DNA of 10,922 nucleotides from Paenibacillaceae bacterium (GTDB lineage Bacteria > Bacillota > Bacilli > Paenibacillales > YIM-B00363): positions 1-10,922 of the forward strand of contig JAGWXQ010000022.1 in the NCBI GenBank assembly GCA_018969805.1. The letters are read 5' to 3'. The stretch's first letter is position 1; each line of letters starts with the position of its first letter. A program made the translations under genes and the position numbers. The notes under the pieces were generated by a model. It did no database searches, was not told where the DNA came from, and was given only the letters and a program-made list of their open reading frames with translations. Below are positions 1 to 7,341 of the stretch, in pieces.

Positions 1-10
1 ATCCGTGCGA

Positions 11-2062
11 TCATCTGTGCATGATGCGCAAAGGTGCATTTCCGATTTGTTTGAGACTGTCGTCTGCCCGCCGAATGACAAACGCATACTGGCGATCTTG
101 ATATGCGACGTCCGTCATTAGCCGCACCGTGTACGTTCCAGCACTGAGCTCGCGCTGAAACGAAAACGCCGCATCGTCAATCGCACTGCGACGCGCCTCA
201 ATCATGCGCCCGTTTGCCGCCAAAAGCTGCACGTACATGATTCGGTTTCGGGGCAATTCGGTCAACACAAACTGAACCGTTTCTCGACGCAACAAGCGAA
301 ATGAAAACCAATCTTCGTCTTTTGACGTATGAAACAATCCCCGCATCATTTTGTCGTACACAATCGGTGTCGGTGTGAACCGCGAATTGTTTGGTTCGTT
401 TTCATCGTTCAGTTTTGGCTCATACTGAATGTACAGCGTATACGTCCCGACAACAGGCAACGAAAACCGCGACTTCACATTGCGCACGCGTATGCGCACA
501 AACCCCGCGCGCACGTTGATCGGCTCAGAAAACTCATTTTCCCCTTCTCCACCATCGTCATATCGCCGATCGTCTTGTGCAATCATGCGCAATTCGCCGT
601 CGATGCGTGGGGTATTGAGCTCCAGCTTGGCGCGCACGATGCCCGCCCGCGGGATGGGGACCAAAAACCAATCTTCATCGCCGATTTGATGAAACGTGCC
701 TTTCAATGTCGCATTGAGTTTTTTTACGACAAACGCATCTGCCTCGGTGTCGTTGGGCTCTTGGTCATCAGGAGCAATCGCAAAATCGGTCGTCAACCGA
801 TAGTCCATCCGTGTCGAAGAGGCGAGTTTTGCCCGTGCATCGATGTGCAACCCGATGCGTATCGGCTCGGTCGTCACAGAAATGCGCACCGAATCGCCAT
901 CACTGACGGTTTGCCGCGTCGGTGACGCATCCGCTGCCCGATCCACGACGACTTCAATCGGCAACGGCGCATCGGTCAACGCACGCACAGATACATTGAG
1001 TACTCCCTCTGCCGGAGGAGTATACACGTACCAATCATCATCCGCCGTGCCGTTGAGCTGTGCCAACGTCGTGTCAATGACCGATGCCGGCGTTGCCAAT
1101 CGCGGATTGTTGTTTGGTTCATACCCGTCCGGTCGGTACGCATTGCGCAACAACGCATCGGCACGAATGACCCCGTAGCCCGTCGCCGCATTCCAACCGA
1201 CTTGGACTCCGAGACTCGCAGCTTGCCGCAGCCTCTGTCGCACGATCGAAGGAGACAGTCCTGGCTCTTTCCCCAGCAACAACGCAACAATCGCCGCCAC
1301 TTGCGGTGCGGCCATCGATGTCCCTTCCGCGTATGCATATTTGCCCCCGAGTGCAGTCGTATACACGTCCCAAGGAGCGACAAAATCGATTTCTTGACCC
1401 CAGTTTGACTGGGAATGAACTTTTCCGAGTTTATTGATTCCACCGACAGCGATAACGGTCGGATACGCCGCCGGATACGTAACATCCGTGCCATTGTTCC
1501 CCGATGCCGCGACAAGGACGACATTTTTTTTCTCTGCATATGCGACGACGTCTTGCAATACAGGGGCGTTGAGATGCATACCCAGTGCGAGCACGACGAT
1601 GTGTGCCCCTTGATCGATCGCAGCACGTATCCCTTCACTGAGCTGTTCTTCCGTACCATATCCGTTTTTGTTGATCGCTTTAATCGGCAAAAGCGACACG
1701 TTTGGGGCGATGCCCGAAATGCCTTCTTTGTTGTCCGCAATCGCGGCAATAACGCCCGCTACATGGGTTCCGTGTCCCACATCGTCCTGTGGGGGACGCA
1801 TTCGGTCTACGATATTAATCCCCGGCAGCAACACATCGACCAAGTCTGGGTGCGTCATATCGACACCCGTATCGACGACGGCGACGGTGACCGGAGCGAG
1901 CGGTGCACTTTCAAGCAACGCCCATGCTTGCGGCACACGCAGTACGTTGATATACGATTGCCGCGAAAAAAAACTGTCGTTACGCACAGTGTTTGCATGC
2001 ACGACCACCGCATTGAGCGCACACACCGCTCCAAGTACGATGAGCACACACCGTCGTCCCAT
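11..2062 (-). CDS. Secreted subtilisin-family (S8) serine protease with three PPC-like C-terminal domains
   Basis: This is a 683-residue secreted protease precursor. Residues 1-23 form a Sec signal peptide: GRR, a hydrophobic core, then VHA before the probable cleavage site. The S8 domain spans about 35-305, with Asp64 in VAVVDTG, His97 in GHGTHVAG, oxyanion-hole Asn189 in AASGNNG, and Ser249 in GTSMAAP, so the triad is intact. Only about 12-25 residues separate the signal peptide from the catalytic fold, leaving no room for an I9 propeptide. The usual N-x-SLG substrate-binding motif reads VLALG (157-161), with Ala in place of Ser. Residues 310-665 hold three repeats, each with an EPN motif and, 26-27 residues later, a D[DE]DW[YF] motif, resembling bacterial pre-peptidase C-terminal (PPC) domains. 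The start at 2062 is preferred over the open frame to 2149 because it gives a clean signal peptide and avoids overlap with nuoN. Substrate unknown; envelope or extracellular protein processing is a guess. Confidence 0.93.
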   Translation of the reverse strand: MGRRCVLIVLGAVCALNAVVVHANTVRNDSFFSRQSYINVLRVPQAWALLESAPLAPVTVAVVDTGVDMTHPDLVDVLLPGINIVDRMRPPQDDVGHGTHVAGVIAAIADNKEGISGIAPNVSLLPIKAINKNGYGTEEQLSEGIRAAIDQGAHIVVLALGMHLNAPVLQDVVAYAEKKNVVLVAASGNNGTDVTYPAAYPTVIAVGGINKLGKVHSQSNWGQEIDFVAPWDVYTTALGGKYAYAEGTSMAAPQVAAIVALLLGKEPGLSPSIVRQRLRQAASLGVQVGWNAATGYGVIRADALLRNAYRPDGYEPNNNPRLATPASVIDTTLAQLNGTADDDWYVYTPPAEGVLNVSVRALTDAPLPIEVVVDRAADASPTRQTVSDGDSVRISVTTEPIRIGLHIDARAKLASSTRMDYRLTTDFAIAPDDQEPNDTEADAFVVKKLNATLKGTFHQIGDEDWFLVPIPRAGIVRAKLELNTPRIDGELRMIAQDDRRYDDGGEGENEFSEPINVRAGFVRIRVRNVKSRFSLPVVGTYTLYIQYEPKLNDENEPNNSRFTPTPIVYDKMMRGLFHTSKDEDWFSFRLLRRETVQFVLTELPRNRIMYVQLLAANGRMIEARRSAIDDAAFSFQRELSAGTYTVRLMTDVAYQDRQYAFVIRRADDSLKQIGNAPLRIMHR
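68..1135 (-). repeat. Three tandem PPC-like domain repeats inside the protease gene
   Basis: Within the protease the repeats cover residues 310-427 (782-1135), 430-547 (422-775) and 551-665 (68-412), with a period of 120-121 residues. Anchor motifs are EPNNN/DDDWY (315 and 341), EPNDT/DEDWF (435 and 462) and EPNNS/DEDWF (556 and 582). Outside these anchors the copies are quite diverged at the protein level, so this is an old duplication and not a recent DNA repeat. PPC-type beta-sandwich domains are commonly appended to secreted peptidases and are often removed during maturation; the acidic anchors could bind calcium, which is inference. Confidence 0.75.
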
Positions 2063-2114
2063 TGGGCATCCCCGCTTTTCTATATGGCCACAGTCCTCGA
2101 CCGATTGTTCTCTC
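2063..2114 (-). other. nuoN-protease intergenic gap, no terminator or promoter seen
   Basis: This 52-base stretch is the longest gap in the window. I find no GC-rich hairpin followed by a T run on the coding strand and no convincing -35/-10 pair. The only element noted is a moderate ribosome site, GGGGAT, at 2068-2073, 5 bases before the protease ATG. Read-through from nuoN into the protease is therefore plausible, but a promoter within the nuoN 3' end cannot be excluded. Confidence 0.55.
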
Positions 2115-3596
2115 TTATGAAACGACCGTATGGGCAATAAGTTGCGCAAGCAGCTCCATCAACCATCCCGGTGCGCACCCTAAGGCGACACTCCCGAGCG
2201 CACTGCCCCAAAGCACCGTCTGTGCAAACCAACGTGTGCGCACAGACGATGGCGGCACTGGTCCTTCTGGACGCCAAAACATTTGGCGCACAATCCGAAA
2301 ATAGTACGCAAACGAAATGACCGTCCCCACAACAATGAGTGCTGCCAGCACGATACCCGCAGTCCCCTCACGTTGCGAGAGCGCATCAAGCAAAATAAAC
2401 AACTTACCAAAAAATCCCGCACTTACTGGAAGCCCGGCAAGCGACAATACGATGCAGACGATCGCGACGGCCGTCCACGGCGCACGGTACACCAATCCGG
2501 CAAACTGATGCACGTGAGGCTGTGTGCCAGTCGTGTGCGTCAATGAAATCGCCGCAAACGCCCCAACGTTCATGAGCACGTACGCCACGGCATAGTATAG
2601 CCAAATTGTCCATGCATCAACGTCAGGCCGTGTGCCCGAGGCGATCAACGGGACGAGCAACAGTGCGGCATGGGCAATCCCAGAAACAGCAAACAACCGC
2701 AACAACGTCACTTGTCGCAACGCGAGCACGTGGGCAACGACGAGCGATACACACACAAGCACAAACAATACGTCTACGACGACGTCGGCGGCATGCGGAA
2801 ACAGCACGTCCACACACACCCGCCACAACAAAATGATCGCCGCGAGCTTTGAGACGACCGACAAAAACGCCGCTACAGGAACAACCGCTCCCGCTCCCAC
2901 ATCGAGTGCCCATGCATGAAACGGCACAAGCGCAATTTTCACCGCAATCGATGCGACAATCATCACAAAAGCAATCGTAATGAGCGATGCATCTTGCCCC
3001 ATATCCAATCGGCTTGCCATCACCTCATAGTACGTCGTCCCTGTGCATCCGTACAAGAAAGAAATTCCGTACAACAAAAACGCACTCGATACCCCACCGA
3101 GAACGATCAGCTTCATCGCCGCCTCTTTGCCGATCGCCGCACGCCTCATCCCAATGAGCACAATCGTCGATATCGTCAAGAGCTCCAGCGCAACGTACGT
3201 CGTCATCCACTCACGCGAGGAGACGAGGAGCATCGCTCCCATCAAAGCAGGGATGTACAACGTATACATTTCCCCAACGGCGTGTGTCTCGTTTGGCGTG
3301 CCGATGGCAATGCCCAATACACCGCACGCTGCAAGCAACAATACAATTTTGCACAGCGATGAGAACGCATCGGCTTCATACGCACCAAACAATACTGTCG
3401 CATCCGTCTCTTGCACAAGCTGCACCACCGCAGCAGCAAGCGCTCCACACAGCACCACAAGTGCCCCGATGCCGATCGACGTGCGCGACGACTTCATCCA
3501 CAAGTCCGCAAGAGTCAAAACGACCACACCGAGCAACAAGATGCATTCGGGTGCCATAATGACCAGATCAGAAAGCCGCAGTGTGATCGTCGTCAT
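2115..3596 (-). CDS. nuoN: NADH-quinone oxidoreductase subunit N (antiporter-like, ND2)
   Basis: This 493-residue, highly hydrophobic protein is the antiporter-like subunit nearest the quinone module. Expected charged residues are present: Glu138 in ALELLTIS, Lys162 in EAAMKLIVLGG, Lys220 in IAVKIALVPFHAW, Lys250 in SVVSKLAAI, and Lys398 in SAGFFGKLFIL (E. coli Glu133, Lys158, Lys217, Lys247 and Lys395). LMNVGAFAAI (341-350) is also typical. Two normally well conserved stretches are altered: the PDVYxGAPTPV loop after HAW reads LDVGAGAVVPV (231-241), and the KRxLAYSS segment reads LRLFAVSG (299-306). No frameshift is seen, so this is divergence, not damage. TAGGAGGTG precedes the ATG, which overlaps the nuoM stop. 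It is the last nuo gene; 52 bases separate it from the protease. Confidence 0.95.
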   Translation of the reverse strand: MTTITLRLSDLVIMAPECILLLGVVVLTLADLWMKSSRTSIGIGALVVLCGALAAAVVQLVQETDATVLFGAYEADAFSSLCKIVLLLAACGVLGIAIGTPNETHAVGEMYTLYIPALMGAMLLVSSREWMTTYVALELLTISTIVLIGMRRAAIGKEAAMKLIVLGGVSSAFLLYGISFLYGCTGTTYYEVMASRLDMGQDASLITIAFVMIVASIAVKIALVPFHAWALDVGAGAVVPVAAFLSVVSKLAAIILLWRVCVDVLFPHAADVVVDVLFVLVCVSLVVAHVLALRQVTLLRLFAVSGIAHAALLLVPLIASGTRPDVDAWTIWLYYAVAYVLMNVGAFAAISLTHTTGTQPHVHQFAGLVYRAPWTAVAIVCIVLSLAGLPVSAGFFGKLFILLDALSQREGTAGIVLAALIVVGTVISFAYYFRIVRQMFWRPEGPVPPSSVRTRWFAQTVLWGSALGSVALGCAPGWLMELLAQLIAHTVVS

Positions 3597-5113
3597 ACGC
3601 CACCTCCTACATCGACAAGCTGTTCGTACGGAGCGACGATCGTTTTTGTCGCCTCACGCGTCACATCGTGCAGTACCGATGGATATACGCCAAGCACGAC
3701 GATGCACGCCGCCACAAAAACCATCGGAAACGCCTCAATCGTGCGCACGTCCGCACGGTGCTTTTGTGGAGGTGGGCCAAAGACGATGCCAAGTACAACG
3801 CGCAACATATACACCGCAGACAACACCACACTGCCCGTCGCGATGACCGTCAATGTGCGCCACTGATCGTACGCACCGACGAGGACGAGCCACTCCCCGA
3901 CAAACCCCGATAACCCCGGCAATCCGAGTGCCGCAAGCGCGCCAATCATGAGCATCGCACTGGCAAACGGCATCGGCTGCCCCAAGCCGCCAAGCGAGGC
4001 GATGTCCGACGTCTGTGTGCGCGTCTCAATGACCGCGACGGCAAAAAACAACAACGCCGAAATGAGCCCGTGCGACACCAGCTGAAACAACGCCCCTTGT
4101 ACGCCGTTGTCGTTCATCGCCACCATCCCAAGCAAAACGAACCCCATATGACTCAGCGACGCATACGCAAAGACGAGCCGCACATCTTTTTGGGCACACG
4201 CCATCACGGCACCGACGACGATCGTGACGACCGCACCGACTGCAAGCGCGCTCGCCGCACCGCGCAGCACTTCAGGAAACAACACAAATGAAAACATGAG
4301 CATGCCAAACGCACCCATCTTCAGCAACACGCCCGAATGAACGATCACAATCGCAGGATGCGCCTCACCGTGCACGCGCAGCATCCACGTGTGCAAAGGA
4401 AATACCGGCAATTTGATCGCAAAAGCAAGGAAAAAAAGCCAAAACAATACCGTGTGCATCCCATCATGTGGCATTGCCGCGAGGTTGGATGCAATGACCG
4501 CATAATCCGAGGTGAACGAATTTCCCATCGTCGGTGTCCCGACGACCGCAAACGAACCCGCGTGGACGATCAACAGTACAACAGCCAAAAACAACACCGC
4601 CGACCCGATTCCGTTGTACACCAAAAAGACGTTTGCCGCACGTTCCCGCCCGTATTTGCCAAACATGCCGATCAAAAAAAACATCGGCACGAGCGTCAGC
4701 TCAAAAAATAAGAAGAACAGCACGACATCGCGTGCGACAAACACCCCAAATACTGCCGTCGTCAACAACAGCAACAGCACATAGAACGCCTTCCATCTTT
4801 TTGTAAGCAAAAACCCCGCGACCCCAGAGACCGCACAGACGATCGCTGCCAACATCACAAACGGCATCGAAAACCCATCGAGCGATACGTGCCACGGAAT
4901 GTGCACCGCAGTTCCCCCGACCGTCCACGCAATCCACGGCGCGTGCACCGTATACGACACCCCTGTGTCGTCCTGAACAAACAAACCGATTGCCACCGCA
5001 AGCGGCACACAGCACCACAACACGCCAACGACGCGGACAGCACGCATATGTGCACTCGGAATGCACGCGAGCACAAGAGCACCCAAAAACGGAACGGCCA
5101 ACAATGCATGCAT
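3593..5113 (-). CDS. nuoM: NADH-quinone oxidoreductase subunit M (antiporter-like, ND4)
   Basis: This 506-residue protein is the middle antiporter-like pump subunit, a family with 14 transmembrane helices. Functional residues fall at or near the E. coli numbers: Glu138 in FFELTLVPMFFLIG, Lys234 in FAIKLPVFPLHTW, Lys265 in GVLLKMGAFG, and Glu407 in LSGFVGEWLVL. The HTWMLRVHGEAHPAIVIVHS loop (241-260) differs from the LPDAHxxAPT form of proteobacteria, but I recall similar HTWML-type loops in bacilli, so it supports the taxonomic guess more than it suggests divergence. The start at 5113 is chosen over the open frame to 5155 because AGAAGGTG lies 7 bases upstream and the protein then begins with a hydrophobic helix. 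The TGA stop overlaps the nuoN ATG by 4 bases. Confidence 0.97.
   Translation of the reverse strand: MHALLAVPFLGALVLACIPSAHMRAVRVVGVLWCCVPLAVAIGLFVQDDTGVSYTVHAPWIAWTVGGTAVHIPWHVSLDGFSMPFVMLAAIVCAVSGVAGFLLTKRWKAFYVLLLLLTTAVFGVFVARDVVLFFLFFELTLVPMFFLIGMFGKYGRERAANVFLVYNGIGSAVLFLAVVLLIVHAGSFAVVGTPTMGNSFTSDYAVIASNLAAMPHDGMHTVLFWLFFLAFAIKLPVFPLHTWMLRVHGEAHPAIVIVHSGVLLKMGAFGMLMFSFVLFPEVLRGAASALAVGAVVTIVVGAVMACAQKDVRLVFAYASLSHMGFVLLGMVAMNDNGVQGALFQLVSHGLISALLFFAVAVIETRTQTSDIASLGGLGQPMPFASAMLMIGALAALGLPGLSGFVGEWLVLVGAYDQWRTLTVIATGSVVLSAVYMLRVVLGIVFGPPPQKHRADVRTIEAFPMVFVAACIVVLGVYPSVLHDVTREATKTIVAPYEQLVDVGGGV
3601..3609 (-). promoter_or_regulatory. Ribosome binding site of nuoN
   Basis: TAGGAGGTG on the coding strand, with its AGGAGG core 6 bases before the nuoN ATG, lies in the last codons of nuoM. 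It encodes the Gly-Gly-rich end of NuoM while serving as the nuoN ribosome site. Confidence 0.82.
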
Positions 5114-5117
5114 CAAC

Positions 5118-7010
5118 TTACACCTTCTTCCAGAGGACAAAACAGAGCAGTGCAACGATGCCCCATAGCGACCATATGCCGTACACGTGCAGCTGTCCTA
5201 CGTGTGCTCGAGAGGCGAGTTTTCCAATAAGTACCGTGCACGTGCCGATCCCTTCCGTACACGCGCGCACGAGCGTCTGATCGAGCTGCGCCATACCACG
5301 GGAAAACGCTTGAAACGGACGCACAACCCCATTTCGATACACCCAGTCCCACACAGCAACGCGCAAAATGGATGCCACACGAGCACCGGTGCCTGAAAAA
5401 CGCCGTTGCGGTACAACCTTCTTACGAGACGGCTGCCGTGCACGCGTCGATGCAACGATGACGCGGGGGCGGACAACATACGCCGCAACAGCAATGCCCA
5501 TCACGACAACACCAAGCGACGTCGCCACGAGCCATGCCGGTGTATGCGGGTACCCTTCACCGAGCTGTGCCCCCAATCGCGCAAACATCGGCGGCCAACC
5601 GATGGCGATCGCCCCCACAGCCAATGCCCCGAGCGGGACACCCATCGGGATGTCCCGGGACGCACGAACGTTCTTTTGCCTCAGTGTACCAAGAAACACC
5701 CGTACAAACGCGCGCGTCATATACATCGCCGTCAGCGCACTGACGCACAGTGCGGTGGTGACCCATACCGCGCCTCCTTGCAACAAAACGGCAAACAGTG
5801 CTTCTTTTGACCAAAAACCGGAAAGTGGAACCATCCCTGCCAATGCAAGTGCCCCGATCGCAAACGCACCCGTCGTCCACGGCAACACGTTTCGTACCCC
5901 GCCAAGCTCCTCAATATCTTGCTGATGCACCGTGTGGATGACACGTCCCGCTGCCAAAAAGAGCAACGCCTTAAAACACGCGTGCGTCAACAAATGCAAC
6001 AACGCCGCGATCAGCGCCGCTTGGGTCCCCATGCCGAGTGTACACATCATAAGCCCAAGTTGGCTGACTGTCGAATAAGCAAGGATGCGTTTGAGATCGC
6101 GCTGCACGAGTGCCGCCACCGCGCCAAGTACCGCAGTCACTGCTCCGATGATTGCGACGATCAGCAGTGCCGTGCTGCTCGCCAAAAACACATCATACGT
6201 CCTGGACACCAAAAAGACGCCCGCTGCGACCATCGTCGCTGCATGAATGAGTGCAGAAATCGGTGTCGGTCCTTCCATCGCATCAGGCAACCACGTATGC
6301 AGCGGCACTTGCCCCGACTTGCCCATAGCCCCGAAAAAAAGCAACAATGCAACAAGCGTCACCGTATGTTCAGGAATGACACCGTTTTGCACTGCATTGT
6401 GTACGTCGATCAGCGCCAAGCTGTTGTTGGGCATCGCATGATACAATACAAACAACCCGATGAGCAGCCCCACATCGCCAATGCGTGTCAGCAAAAACGC
6501 TTTGCGTGCCGCTTCGCGCGCCGCAGGCTTCGTAAACCAAAAACCGATGAGCAAAAATGAGCACAGCCCGACAAGCTCCCAAAAAATAAACAACTGCAAT
6601 AAATTTGGAGAGAGCACAAGCCCGCACATCGAACACGTAAACAAGGAAATATATGCGAAAAACGTCGTCTTTCGGCCATCGTCGCGCATATACGACAGTG
6701 CGTACAGCTGCACGAGTGCACCGATCATCGTGACAATGACGAGCATGCACGCAGTCAACGACTGCACTTCATAGCCAAACTGTACTGGCCAATCGCCCAT
6801 CGTCAGCCATCGCCACTCTGCCCACGTGTAGGAGCTTCGTTCTTGCCATTGTTGTACCCATACACAACATGCGAAAATAGCGGCAACGCCGGAAACGATC
6901 GTGCTGCCGATCGGGGTCCACGCTTTGCCGCGTTCCCCGATCATGATCACGACTCCAAACGCAAGAAGCGACAGCATCGGCACCATCCACGCACTTGCTA
7001 CAAAGTCCAT
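5118..7010 (-). CDS. nuoL: NADH-quinone oxidoreductase subunit L (antiporter-like, ND5)
   Basis: This 630-residue protein is the distal proton-pumping subunit, normally 16 transmembrane helices including a long lateral helix that braces NuoM and NuoN. Channel residues are at the expected places: Glu145 in FWELVGLCSF, Lys231 in GAMGKSGQVPLHTWLPDAM, His256 in ALIHAATMVAAG, Lys347 in THACFKALLFLAAG, and Lys402 in GFWSKEALF (E. coli Glu144, Lys229, His254, Lys342 and Lys399). RDLKRILAYSTVSQLG (304-319) is also typical. Between the last core helices and the end, residues 514-550 are basic and Arg-rich, and the YYxDELY-type motif usually found near the lateral helix is replaced by AVWDWVY (552-558). 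The frame is open upstream to 7061, but AGGAGGA lies 8 bases before the ATG at 7010. Gaps to nuoK and nuoM are 4 bases each. Confidence 0.97.
   Translation of the reverse strand: MDFVASAWMVPMLSLLAFGVVIMIGERGKAWTPIGSTIVSGVAAIFACCVWVQQWQERSSYTWAEWRWLTMGDWPVQFGYEVQSLTACMLVIVTMIGALVQLYALSYMRDDGRKTTFFAYISLFTCSMCGLVLSPNLLQLFIFWELVGLCSFLLIGFWFTKPAAREAARKAFLLTRIGDVGLLIGLFVLYHAMPNNSLALIDVHNAVQNGVIPEHTVTLVALLLFFGAMGKSGQVPLHTWLPDAMEGPTPISALIHAATMVAAGVFLVSRTYDVFLASSTALLIVAIIGAVTAVLGAVAALVQRDLKRILAYSTVSQLGLMMCTLGMGTQAALIAALLHLLTHACFKALLFLAAGRVIHTVHQQDIEELGGVRNVLPWTTGAFAIGALALAGMVPLSGFWSKEALFAVLLQGGAVWVTTALCVSALTAMYMTRAFVRVFLGTLRQKNVRASRDIPMGVPLGALAVGAIAIGWPPMFARLGAQLGEGYPHTPAWLVATSLGVVVMGIAVAAYVVRPRVIVASTRARQPSRKKVVPQRRFSGTGARVASILRVAVWDWVYRNGVVRPFQAFSRGMAQLDQTLVRACTEGIGTCTVLIGKLASRAHVGQLHVYGIWSLWGIVALLCFVLWKKV
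5121..5128 (-). promoter_or_regulatory. Ribosome binding site that decides the nuoM start
   Basis: AGAAGGTG on the coding strand lies 7 bases before the nuoM ATG at 5113, within the nuoL 3' end. It selects this start over the upstream Met at 5155. Confidence 0.75.
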
Positions 7011-7014
7011 GTCG

Positions 7015-7341
7015 CTATTCCTCCTGCCTTTCCGCGTGCAATGTATCGAGTTTGACGACATCGTCTACGCCCCGCTGCCGCACGAGCGCAAGGAATACCG
7101 CGACACCTACAGCAACTTCGGCAGCCGACACCGCAAGAATAAACAGAACAAAGACGTGCCCCGTCACATCCTCAAAACCGCCATACTTCGCAAACGCAAG
7201 CACATTCAGCGCGACCGCCTGCAACATGACCTCGACACACAACAAAACGACGATCGGTTCCCGGCGCGTCAGCACCCCATACAACCCCAGCACAAACAGC
7301 AACGCTGCCAGCAGCACGTACGCGGTCATCGTTTGCGTCAT
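7015..7341 (-). CDS. nuoK: NADH-quinone oxidoreductase subunit K (membrane subunit ND4L)
   Basis: This 108-residue protein with three hydrophobic segments (about 7-24, 29-51 and 62-86) is NuoK. The family pattern is clear: LLFVLGLYGVLTRRE (14-28), then VEVMLQAVALN (36-46) and LAVSAAEVAVGVAV (69-82). Glu37 and Glu75 correspond to the two membrane glutamates of E. coli NuoK (Glu36 and Glu72) that belong to the proton pathway; the connecting loop is two residues longer here. A polar tail of about 20 residues follows the last helix and ends in RQEE. The ATG at 7341 overlaps the nuoJ stop and has AAGGTGG 6 bases upstream; Met5 would give a length closer to the family norm but is less well placed. 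The ribosome site of nuoL lies in the 3' end of this gene. Confidence 0.96.
   Translation of the reverse strand: MTQTMTAYVLLAALLFVLGLYGVLTRREPIVVLLCVEVMLQAVALNVLAFAKYGGFEDVTGHVFVLFILAVSAAEVAVGVAVFLALVRQRGVDDVVKLDTLHAERQEE
7019..7025 (-). promoter_or_regulatory. Ribosome binding site that decides the nuoL start
   Basis: AGGAGGA on the coding strand lies 8 bases before the nuoL ATG at 7010, embedded in the nuoK C-terminal codons. It selects this Met over the upstream Met at 7061 in the same frame. Confidence 0.82.

Noticed and set aside
11..2062. Protease as a recently acquired gene
   Set aside because: Base composition and CGATCG density look broadly like the nuo genes, and no mobile-element remnants are seen on either side within the window.
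2063..2114. Possible terminator after nuoN
   Set aside because: Only a 3-base-pair GGG/CCC stem can be drawn and there is no T run after it.
2063..2149. Upstream start for the protease at 2149
   Set aside because: It would overlap nuoN by 35 bases, put 29 polar residues before the signal peptide, and has no better ribosome site.
3043..3846. Plus-strand open frame of about 267 codons opposite nuoN and nuoM
   Set aside because: No recognisable domain, composition typical of the complement of hydrophobic genes, and full overlap with two firm genes.
4354..4393. NuoM HTWMLRVH loop as a possible novel pump variant
   Set aside because: It differs from the E. coli form, but I recall the same type in bacillar NuoM, and all channel Lys and Glu residues are present. 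It is better read as a lineage trait.
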